Source: CAHJXF01 sp039936235
GTDB taxonomy: Bacteria > Pseudomonadota > Gammaproteobacteria > Burkholderiales > Burkholderiaceae_D
NCBI GenBank assembly: GCA_039936235.1
Contig: JBDTIS010000114.1
Span: 1 to 18,926 of the forward strand
Direction: 5' to 3'
DNA length: 18,926 nt
Shown here: positions 7,258 through 12,760 of the stretch, piece after piece
How the letters are laid out: every line of letters starts with the position of its first letter
Numbering within the stretch: position 1 is the stretch's first letter
The notes under the pieces: model-generated
What the model was told of the DNA's origin: nothing
The model's input: the letters and a program-made list of their open reading frames with translations, nothing else
Database searches by the model: none
Translations under genes and position numbers: made by a program

Positions 7258-7986
7258 TTACTTCTCGCCTGGTGATCCGAGATGCTTCGTGATCAGCGTC
7301 GATAGTTGTCGCATCACGAGATAGCCCGATGCGGGTTCGTCGGAAAGCACTTTCAGTACTTCTGCGCCGTTCAGGCGCAGCACGCTCGCATTCTCGAGGC
7401 ACACCGCCTTCGCGATACGACGGGGCTGATCTTCCAGCAGAGCCGCCCATCCGAAGACCTCGCCCTTGCGCAGCATGAAGCCCGCAGGACTCGTGCGATC
7501 TCCGCGGCCGACCATGAACTCCACCCGGCCGGACTCGAGCACGTAGAGGTCGTCTGCCGGATCGCCGACGCTGTAAAGCGTGCTGAGACTCTCGTGCTGC
7601 TCTCGCAGGGCGATCGCATCGAGTCGCGCGATCGTTGCGTCGGAAGCGCCGCCGAACATCTCGGACACCTTCAACGCGCTCGACTGCAGCACGAAGATGT
7701 CGTCCCCTTCTTGCGCGACCTCGTAGCGTTCGAGAGGCGCTTCGGCGAGTCCGACCGCAGCGCCCGTCGCGATGTCCCACTGCCACAAGTGCTGATGGCA
7801 GGTCAGCGTCGAACCGTCGAAAAAGCCTTCGTCCAGACACACGTCCTGATGCGGGCAAAGACCTTGGTAGGCGAAATAGCTTCCACCCGCGTTGGCGATC
7901 AGGATCTTGATCCCGAGCGCCGTGTCGTATGCCTTTATCCCGTTCGTCGGGACTTCGCTTGCGCTGCAGATACGGGTTCTTTTCAC
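7258..7986 (-). CDS. Rieske [2Fe-2S] ferredoxin fused to a cyclic-nucleotide-binding-like domain
   Basis: The 242-residue fusion has an N-terminal Rieske ferredoxin (1-103) of the T4moC/TmoC type. Cluster ligands are Cys44-x-His46 and Cys63-x-x-His66 (CPHQ, CHQHLW). The C-terminal CNBD (about 105-240) contains YSVGDPADDLYVLESGRV, KGEVFGWAALLEDQPRRIAKAVCLE and a helical lid, with no helix-turn-helix. The cassette has Trp180 where cAMP binders have Glu, keeps Arg190, and has Cys196 aligned with a Cys in the two other CNBDs of the window. Rieske ferredoxins are normally about 100-115 residues, so the CNBD more than doubles the protein. It starts with GTG 9 bp after the reductase stop, with no good ribosome binding site. 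It likely carries electrons from the reductase to the oxygenase; the CNBD may gate this. Confidence 0.9.
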   Translation of the reverse strand: MKRTRICSASEVPTNGIKAYDTALGIKILIANAGGSYFAYQGLCPHQDVCLDEGFFDGSTLTCHQHLWQWDIATGAAVGLAEAPLERYEVAQEGDDIFVLQSSALKVSEMFGGASDATIARLDAIALREQHESLSTLYSVGDPADDLYVLESGRVEFMVGRGDRTSPAGFMLRKGEVFGWAALLEDQPRRIAKAVCLENASVLRLNGAEVLKVLSDEPASGYLVMRQLSTLITKHLGSPGEK

Positions 7987-7995
7987 GCGGGCGAT

Positions 7996-9033
7996 TCAGC
8001 TGAACTTGTCATAGCGGATATTGGCGGTCGATACCCGCGACATCAGCAGCATGCGGATGCTCGCATCCACCGCTGGCGGCGGACCCGCGAGATAGGCGCG
8101 GACACCTTGCAGGCGGCCCTGCATGCAGCGACCCGCGACCTCGTGAACGAAGCCGGTGTCGAATGCGAGCAGCGGATGGTCGATCTTCGCGGAGGCCGTC
8201 GCGCGATCTTCGGACAGCGCGATCGTCACTTTCAGCCGCTCACCGCACCGTTCACGCAATCGCGTGAATTCGTCGAGGTAGAACGCATCCTTCATCGTGC
8301 GAATGCCGAAGAACACGTCGCCATCGAAATCGGCGAAGTAATTCTCGTCGGCCGCCCGGCTGAGGATGGACATCATCCCCGCAATTCCGCTGCCGCCGGC
8401 GATGCAGAGAATGCTGCTGGCCAGCGACGGAAAGAACGTCGCGCTTCCGAGTGGTCCATACACCAGGACTTCGGTCCCCGGATGCGGCTGGGAGAACAAC
8501 CAGTCGGACAGGACACCACCGGGCTTCTTCTTGACGACGAAGCGAAGCGTCGACGCGGTGCGATCGAAGTTGACCATCGACCACCCTCGCGATCCGGGAA
8601 CGCCTGGGAATTCGACGAGCACGAACTGCCCCGCGTCGAATTCGATCGGCGATTGCAGGTCGATGTACAACTGCATGACGTCGTGCGTAAGCAATGTCTC
8701 ATCACGAATCCGGCCCCGAATCGCCGCGGGGATGCACACGCCGGGGTCGATGTCCTGCACGAAGCCGGACACCTCGACCGATATGTCGGTGCGCGCGCTG
8801 CACTGACACATCAGAAACTCGTCCGGATGTTTCAGATATTTGCGTCCGGGCGCATCCGGCCACCCGTCGTCGATTTCGCCCGAAAGAAGCTTCGCCTTGC
8901 AGGTGCCGCACGTACCGCTCCCGCACTCGTACGGTAGCGTGATGCCGTGAGTCAGCCCCGCGTGCAGGATCTTCTCTCCTGCCGCCGCATCGAAATAGTG
9001 GGCCCGGTTCCTCGCATTGAGCTGAACTTTCAT
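7996..9033 (-). CDS. Oxygenase electron-transfer reductase (2Fe-2S ferredoxin, FAD and NAD domains)
   Basis: The 345-residue reductase resembles TmoF/BenC-type oxygenase reductases. The N-terminal plant-type ferredoxin domain has cluster ligands Cys37, Cys42, Cys45 and Cys76 (CGSGTCGTC, LMC). The FAD domain follows with the flavin-binding RGWSMVNF (Arg149, Ser152). The NAD(P) domain has GGSGIAGMMSIL (from 213) and ends in VRAYLAGPPPAVDASIRMLL. It would oxidise NAD(P)H and pass single electrons to the Rieske ferredoxin encoded next. The ATG at 9033 lacks a strong ribosome binding site and lies 18 bp after the beta-subunit stop. Having both a ferredoxin-containing reductase and a separate Rieske ferredoxin is the class III dioxygenase arrangement (naphthalene dioxygenase type). 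Confidence 0.93.
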   Translation of the reverse strand: MKVQLNARNRAHYFDAAAGEKILHAGLTHGITLPYECGSGTCGTCKAKLLSGEIDDGWPDAPGRKYLKHPDEFLMCQCSARTDISVEVSGFVQDIDPGVCIPAAIRGRIRDETLLTHDVMQLYIDLQSPIEFDAGQFVLVEFPGVPGSRGWSMVNFDRTASTLRFVVKKKPGGVLSDWLFSQPHPGTEVLVYGPLGSATFFPSLASSILCIAGGSGIAGMMSILSRAADENYFADFDGDVFFGIRTMKDAFYLDEFTRLRERCGERLKVTIALSEDRATASAKIDHPLLAFDTGFVHEVAGRCMQGRLQGVRAYLAGPPPAVDASIRMLLMSRVSTANIRYDKFS

Positions 9034-9051
9034 GGTCGAGGCGGCGTGCGA

Positions 9052-9513
9052 TCAGAGAGGCACGTGGTAACCGAAGCCGAGCATTCGCGTATCGAGCCGC
9101 ACATTGCGGTCCAGAAGGCGCGGCTCACCGTCCTTCAGGCTGACACGATCGTAAATCTTGCCGACCGCGAACAGCTCGGTGGTCCCGCCGTCGAGCGTCG
9201 TCCTGAATATCTGCAGCGCGCTGATCACTTCCGCTTCCTGGTCATCATCGTTCTGCTTGACGGTATAGACGGTGACATGGCGACTCAGTGGCGACTGGTC
9301 GCTGTTGTGCTTCGGAAGGTTGGCGAACAGCGCTGCCATGCCGGCCTTGTCGTGCTCGAGCCAGGTCATGCTCTTGCGGATCTCGGGGCTGTACGCCGTG
9401 ATCGCATAGTGGTACTCGGGTGCGCACAGTGCGAGATATTCATCGTACTTCTTCTCATCGAGCGTCATGCAGGAGCGACAGATGAGTTCGGATATGGCGT
9501 GGCGGTTATCCAT
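9052..9513 (-). CDS. Aromatic-ring hydroxylating oxygenase, beta (small) subunit
   Basis: This 153-residue protein has the NTF2-like cone fold of ring-hydroxylating dioxygenase small subunits. Recognisable parts are MDNRHAISELICRSCMTLDEKKYDEYLALCAPEYHYAI near the N-terminus, SRHVTVYTVKQ, EAEVISALQIFRT and a C-terminal LLDRNVRLDTRMLGFGYHVPL. The subunit is structural and helps hold the alpha3-beta3 hexamer; it binds no cofactor. I chose the ATG at 9513. A TTG at 9531 would add MQATTT and is possible, as neither has a strong ribosome binding site. It lies about 36 bp downstream of the alpha-subunit stop and 18 bp upstream of the reductase, fully consistent with one transcript. Confidence 0.88.
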   Translation of the reverse strand: MDNRHAISELICRSCMTLDEKKYDEYLALCAPEYHYAITAYSPEIRKSMTWLEHDKAGMAALFANLPKHNSDQSPLSRHVTVYTVKQNDDDQEAEVISALQIFRTTLDGGTTELFAVGKIYDRVSLKDGEPRLLDRNVRLDTRMLGFGYHVPL

Positions 9514-9549
9514 GGTCGTCGTTGCCTGCAATTGGAAATGATCGAACGC

Positions 9550-10758
9550 TCATGCGGTAACCGGAGCCTCGGCGAGTCGGTCCGAATCGAACGCGTTGCG
9601 CCCCATGCGTTTGCCCCACTCGGCATAGAAATGGCGCATGCCACCTTCGTCGTGGATCGTCATGTTCTCCTCACGGCCGTGCAGCACCCACCTGCTGTCG
9701 GTTCGTTCGCGCATCGCCATACCCTGTCCGTGAACGCCAAGCAGATCCTCGTGCAGGTTGCGGCCGAACGGTCCCCAGATCTGGTTGTGATCTCGGATGC
9801 GTTCGGCGCGCTGTTGCGGCGTGTCGCTCTTCAGGCCGAGGCCGCGGAACTCGATCAGCAGCTTGTTCGGCCCGAGCGGAATCGCCGTATCCATCCGAAG
9901 GACCGATGTGCGCAGGTTGTAGGTCATCCCGGGAAAAACGTCGATCAATACCCACCCGCCGGGTGCGAGTCCGGGCCAGCCGACGCCTCGCTCCTTGCTG
10001 CCTTCGTAAGCGTCGTACTTGATCGACATGGAGCCGACCGACGCGTGTCCGTTCGGATAGCCGGTGTACTTGCGATCGAAATAACCGGGCTGGATCATTC
10101 CGGTGATGCGATTGAAGTAGTGCATGTAGTCGTGATAGAACTCGCTGTTCGTGTCATGCCACAGCTTGTAATTCGTATTGACCACGGCCTTGTGATAATG
10201 GAAGACCTCGAGCGGCTCGCTCAGGTTGCTTTCGAGCATGCTCATCGCATCGCCGATGTACTCGCGCAGCGTGCAACTGTCGTCGTCGACATTGACCCAC
10301 ACGAAGCCACCGAATCCGACTTCGGTCTTCACTTCCCGCAGGCCGGCCTTCTCGCAGCCGAAGCGTTCCTGATATCCCTGCTTGCCGCGCGATATGTCGA
10401 TGCAATCGCCTTTCGCGTTGAACGACCAAGCGTGAAACATGCAGGTGATGCGCTTTGCATTGCCGACCGGGTCGTACAGCAGCGTGTTGCCGCGATGCGG
10501 ACAGATGTTGTAGAAACTACGGACAGAGTTGTCTTCGCCGCGGATCACGATCAGTGGCGCGCCGCCCGGATGGCTGAATGTTCGGTAGTCGTAGGCGCCG
10601 GGGAGCTCCGATTCGTGACAGGCGATGATCCAGCACTTGTTGAAGATCTTTTCCTGTTCGTTCAGGAAGATCTGCTCGTCGGTGTAGATCTCGGTGCTGA
10701 CGAAGTGCGTATCGGGAAAGTCCGGGCGCTGCTTCCATTCGGCGGCATTGCGTGACAT
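9550..10758 (-). CDS. Rieske non-heme iron oxygenase, alpha (large) subunit
   Basis: The 402-residue catalytic subunit has a Rieske domain with Cys86-Pro-His88 and Cys106-Met-Phe-His109 (CPHRG, CMFHAWSF). In the catalytic domain the iron-binding block reads NSEFYHDYMHYF. His209 and His213 are the likely ligands, but they are four residues apart rather than the five usual in naphthalene-type enzymes, and the bridging acid is Glu206 rather than Asp. The C-terminal block ENMTIHDEGGMRHFYAEW probably supplies the carboxylate ligand. It should hydroxylate an aromatic (or similar) substrate using O2. The ATG at 10758 has GGAGA 8 bases upstream; a TTG extension to 10824 is unlikely because a predicted transcription start lies at about 10822. 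It is the first gene of the long minus-strand unit, behind a sigma-54-type promoter. Confidence 0.93.
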   Translation of the reverse strand: MSRNAAEWKQRPDFPDTHFVSTEIYTDEQIFLNEQEKIFNKCWIIACHESELPGAYDYRTFSHPGGAPLIVIRGEDNSVRSFYNICPHRGNTLLYDPVGNAKRITCMFHAWSFNAKGDCIDISRGKQGYQERFGCEKAGLREVKTEVGFGGFVWVNVDDDSCTLREYIGDAMSMLESNLSEPLEVFHYHKAVVNTNYKLWHDTNSEFYHDYMHYFNRITGMIQPGYFDRKYTGYPNGHASVGSMSIKYDAYEGSKERGVGWPGLAPGGWVLIDVFPGMTYNLRTSVLRMDTAIPLGPNKLLIEFRGLGLKSDTPQQRAERIRDHNQIWGPFGRNLHEDLLGVHGQGMAMRERTDSRWVLHGREENMTIHDEGGMRHFYAEWGKRMGRNAFDSDRLAEAPVTA

Positions 10759-10832
10759 GAGGTTCTCCGTACGTGGTCGTGCGAATCGGGGCTGACGGGT
10801 ATCCGCCGCATTGTGATCTTTCAACAGCTTGT

Positions 10833-10849
10833 AGCACGGTCCGTGCCAA
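10833..10849 (-). promoter_or_regulatory. Sigma-54 (-24/-12) promoter of the oxygenase/transporter operon
   Basis: On the minus strand the site reads TTGGCACGGACCGTGCT. The sigma-54 consensus is YTGGCACGrNNNTTGCW, and the only mismatch is G for the first T of TTGC. The -24 GG and -12 GC are separated by exactly 10 bases. It points at the alpha-subunit ATG at 10758 and predicts a start near 10822 and a leader of about 64 bases. An NtrC-type activator with the sigma-54 contact loop is encoded in the same window. Confidence 0.75.
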
Positions 10850-10874
10850 GCCGTTCAGAAACTATCGTCCGGCA

Positions 10875-10894
10875 GCGCCACCGAGGGGTGGCGC
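10875..10894. repeat. Perfect inverted repeat (8-4-8) in the divergent control region
   Basis: GCGCCACC (10875-10882) and GGTGGCGC (10887-10894) are perfect inverted arms around GAGG. It lies between the enhancer palindromes and the minus-strand sigma-54 promoter, about -53 to -72 from the predicted start, so neither predicted transcript covers it. This argues for an operator or a DNA-structure element rather than a terminator. No binding protein can be named. Confidence 0.5.
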
Positions 10895-10937
10895 CCGTCA
10901 TCTTCTGCCCGCCGGCTGGCGCGCGCGTCGACGGTCC

Positions 10938-10952
10938 GTTTCGAATTGAAAC
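10938..10952. promoter_or_regulatory. Upstream activator site 1 (GTTTC-N5-GAAAC palindrome)
   Basis: GTTTC-GAATT-GAAAC is a perfect 5-5-5 palindrome. Its centre (10945) is about 123 bp upstream of the predicted minus-strand start and about 177 bp upstream of the predicted plus-strand start, the usual enhancer range for NtrC-type activators. Its reverse complement matches the neighbouring site beyond the arms (GAAACGG shared). It is probably bound by the regulator encoded at 12761-14227. Confidence 0.65.
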
Positions 10953-10958
10953 CGATGC

Positions 10959-10973
10959 GTTTCCTATCGAAAC
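10959..10973. promoter_or_regulatory. Upstream activator site 2 (GTTTC-N5-GAAAC palindrome)
   Basis: GTTTC-CTATC-GAAAC repeats the palindrome of site 1, with centres exactly 21 bp apart. That is two helical turns, so two activator dimers would sit on the same face of the DNA. The sites lie between the two outward-facing sigma-54-type promoters and could serve both. Confidence 0.65.
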
Positions 10974-11095
10974 GGTTGCGCTGCAGCATCGGGGGAACGC
11001 GTTACGCCGCGAATTGCGCGGCAGCGAGCGACCGCCGTCCGCGTTCACAGCGCACGTTTACGCGCGACCGGCATCGAGTGCGTTGCGAGGTTTGG

Positions 11096-11111
11096 TGGCA
11101 TCGATCTTGCA
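11096..11111 (+). promoter_or_regulatory. Sigma-54 (-24/-12) promoter facing the TauE/SafE gene
   Basis: The site reads TGGCATCGATCTTGCA. It keeps TGGCA and TTGCA of the sigma-54 consensus with exactly 10 bases between GG and GC; the two mismatches are at the C and G of CACG. The predicted start is near 11122, about 190 bases before the 61-residue gene. It overlaps a perfect inverted repeat, GCATCGAT-N6-ATCGATGC (11098-11119), which is an alternative explanation of the same bases or a second control layer. Confidence 0.6.
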
Positions 11112-11314
11112 ATCGATGCGAGACCGCGACACCACAGACCACGGCTTCAAAGGACGCCGTGGTTCTGTGTGATCTCCCATACAAGGACTGGAACGACCGT
11201 GGCACCTCGCTGTTCGCATCGAACCGGGTCGCGGGACGAGGATCGTGTACGCATCCACAAGGCCCGGCCCGACAAGGCGGGCGAGTGACCCTCGAGCCTT
11301 ACAGGGAAGCTTCG

Positions 11315-11500
11315 ATGTCCCGACTCGCACTGGTGATCGATCTCATCGTCTGCGTGGGTTGGCAGGCGTGCGTGAGTTGCAAGCGGATCACGTCGGGCAG
11401 CGCCGGTGCACTCGCCGACTTCCGGCCCAGCGACGAGAACCCGACCGGCACCTTCTTCGATCGTGTACGGACCTTCGAGGTCGGTGAGTTCGGACCATGA
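11315..11500 (+). CDS. Small hypothetical protein coupled to the TauE/SafE gene
   Basis: This 61-residue protein is not recognised. Residues 4-21 are largely hydrophobic (LALVIDLIVCVGWQACV) and could be a membrane segment or signal anchor, with Cys13, Cys19 and Cys22. The rest is polar and acidic (FRPSDENPTGTFFDRVRTFEVGEFGP). Codon third positions are strongly G/C as in neighbouring genes. The ATG has AGGGAAG 5-6 bases upstream, and the stop overlaps the exporter start (ATGA), which supports translation as a pair. An in-frame GTG at 11285 is an alternative start. It may be a small partner of the exporter, but this is inference. Confidence 0.5.
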   Translation: MSRLALVIDLIVCVGWQACVSCKRITSGSAGALADFRPSDENPTGTFFDRVRTFEVGEFGP

Positions 11501-12348
11501 CCGCCCTGTACGCGATCGCCCTGTGCGTGGGAGTCCTGATCGGCGCCGTCGGCGTAGGCGGCATCCTGCTGATTCCCGCCATCAACGCCTTCGCTGCGCT
11601 GCCGCTCCAGGCATCGATGGCGACCGCACTGGCGACGTTCATCTTCACCGGTATCGCCGGCACGTGGCTGTTCCAGCGCCGCGGCAGCATCGACTGGTCG
11701 CAGACCATTCCGCTATGCGTCGGGGGCGCTTTGTTCGGCTTCGCCGGTGCATGGGCGAACGGGTTGATCGATGCGCATCTGCTCGGCTTCGTTCTGGCAG
11801 TCCTGACCGTGTTGGCAGGTTTCTACACGCTGCTGACGCGCGCGTCGCCTCTGACGGCGGATGCCGGACGTCCCACTCGACCCCGCCGTACGTTGCTGTT
11901 CGTGATCGGGGCGCTGACCGGTTTCGGTTCCGGACTCACCGGCGTCGGAGGGCCTGCGCTTTCAGTGCCGATGATGGTCCTCTTCGGCTTCCCCCTGTTA
12001 CCCACGATCGGCTCGAGCCAGGTCATTCAAGTCGTCGCCGCCCTGTCGGGAAGCATTGGTAACCTCGCCTACGGGCACATCGACTTCCATCTGGTCGCAC
12101 TATTGACCGTCTTCGAAGTAGTAGGGGTCTCGATCGGCGTCAAATTGGCGCACGCCGTCGACGCGCGCTATCTGCGCAGGGCGGTCGGCGTACTGTGCAT
12201 CGCAGTCGGAGTCGCACTGGGCGTTCGCTTCGTCACGGAGCGCTTCCCGTCACTTGACGGCAATCGTCCCGTCGACACACATCAGCCGCCCGCAAAAGCG
12301 GTCAGGGTTCCGGTAATCAATTGCGTGAGCTGCTTCATCACGACATAG
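11497..12348 (+). CDS. TauE/SafE family membrane exporter/permease
   Basis: The 283-residue membrane protein has two homologous halves of about four membrane segments each, as is typical of TauE/SafE. Each half carries the family glycine motif: GVLIGAVGVGGILLIP (12-27) and GALTGFGSGLTGVGGPALSVP in the second half. The family moves sulfite, sulfoacetate or other organic anions. Downstream of a predicted sigma-54-type promoter and opposite an oxygenase/transporter operon, it could export sulfite or a pathway product; this is inferred. The polar C-terminal tail after about residue 250 looks unconserved and overlaps the convergent CNBD gene by 67 bp. The start ATG overlaps the stop of the 61-residue gene. 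Confidence 0.9.
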   Translation: MTALYAIALCVGVLIGAVGVGGILLIPAINAFAALPLQASMATALATFIFTGIAGTWLFQRRGSIDWSQTIPLCVGGALFGFAGAWANGLIDAHLLGFVLAVLTVLAGFYTLLTRASPLTADAGRPTRPRRTLLFVIGALTGFGSGLTGVGGPALSVPMMVLFGFPLLPTIGSSQVIQVVAALSGSIGNLAYGHIDFHLVALLTVFEVVGVSIGVKLAHAVDARYLRRAVGVLCIAVGVALGVRFVTERFPSLDGNRPVDTHQPPAKAVRVPVINCVSCFITT

Positions 12349-12752
12349 CCGAGCGTGTGGTCCTGCTCCATCAGCTCGGCCAGGCTGTTCCCGTCGATCG
12401 CCAGAAAGACGCACGGCGTCAGGCACGACGCCGTAGCGATACGCAGGTTGCAGCGAGGCGTCAGCGCCGCCCACCCGAACACCTCGCCGCGCCGCAGGAT
12501 GTCCCCGGCGCTGGCATTCCGCCCGCCGAACGCAATCGCCATCCTCACGTGGCCTTTCACCAACACGTACACGGCCCTCGCCGGGTCGCCGATGCGATAG
12601 ATCTGCTGACCTTCGCTGCAGTTCTGAATCCGGCTCAACGCGGCGATACGCGCGATCTGCGACGGAGTCAGTTCCCGAAAGAACGCGGTCTGCGAAAGCA
12701 CCGCGGTGGGCGTCAGCGCGATGTCGGCAACCAGATTCACGATAGGCTTCAC
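12282..12752 (-). CDS. Stand-alone cyclic-nucleotide-binding-like domain protein
   Basis: About 156 residues, almost all a CNBD: TAFFRELTPSQIARIAALSRI, IYRIGDPARAVYVLVKGHVRMA, RRGEVFGWAALTPRCNLRIATASC and a helical lid YVVMKQLTQLITGTL. No helix-turn-helix or other output domain is present, so it is not a CRP/FNR transcription factor. The cassette matches the two fused CNBDs of the window: Trp94 in place of Glu, Arg104 kept, Cys110 aligned with their Cys. It follows the NtrC-type gene closely, suggesting a third gene of that operon. The start is uncertain: GTG at 12752 (8 bp after the upstream stop) is my choice, GTG at 12740 is possible, and the much longer frame upstream overlaps the regulator gene and is not credible. 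Confidence 0.8.
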   Translation of the reverse strand: MKPIVNLVADIALTPTAVLSQTAFFRELTPSQIARIAALSRIQNCSEGQQIYRIGDPARAVYVLVKGHVRMAIAFGGRNASAGDILRRGEVFGWAALTPRCNLRIATASCLTPCVFLAIDGNSLAELMEQDHTLGYVVMKQLTQLITGTLTAFAGG

Positions 12753-12760
12753 GGCGCGTG

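Larger units (their letters stand above)
10759..11314. other. Divergent control region without a supported gene
   Basis: No open frame here looks like a protein on either strand; those that span it are arginine-rich frame shadows. It contains the two sigma-54-type promoters, the twin activator palindromes and two further inverted repeats listed separately. Bases 11122-11314 would be the leader of the plus-strand transcript; no clear riboswitch or terminator was seen in it. Confidence 0.7.

Noticed and set aside
7306..8937. A 543-codon plus-strand open frame opposite the reductase and Rieske-CNBD genes
   Set aside because: It is an antisense shadow rich in His/Arg/Asp, while the minus strand encodes clearly recognisable proteins.
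8947..10755. A 602-codon plus-strand open frame opposite the oxygenase genes
   Set aside because: Antisense shadow of strongly biased GC-rich codons; the minus strand encodes alpha and beta subunits with clear motifs.
10813..11172. Open frames across the control region as possible genes
   Set aside because: Arginine-rich, no homology, overlapping promoters and palindromes, no ribosome binding sites.
11188..11217. TGGCACCTCGC on the plus strand as a second sigma-54 promoter before the small gene
   Set aside because: No GC falls 10 bases after the GG; the next is 13 bases away.
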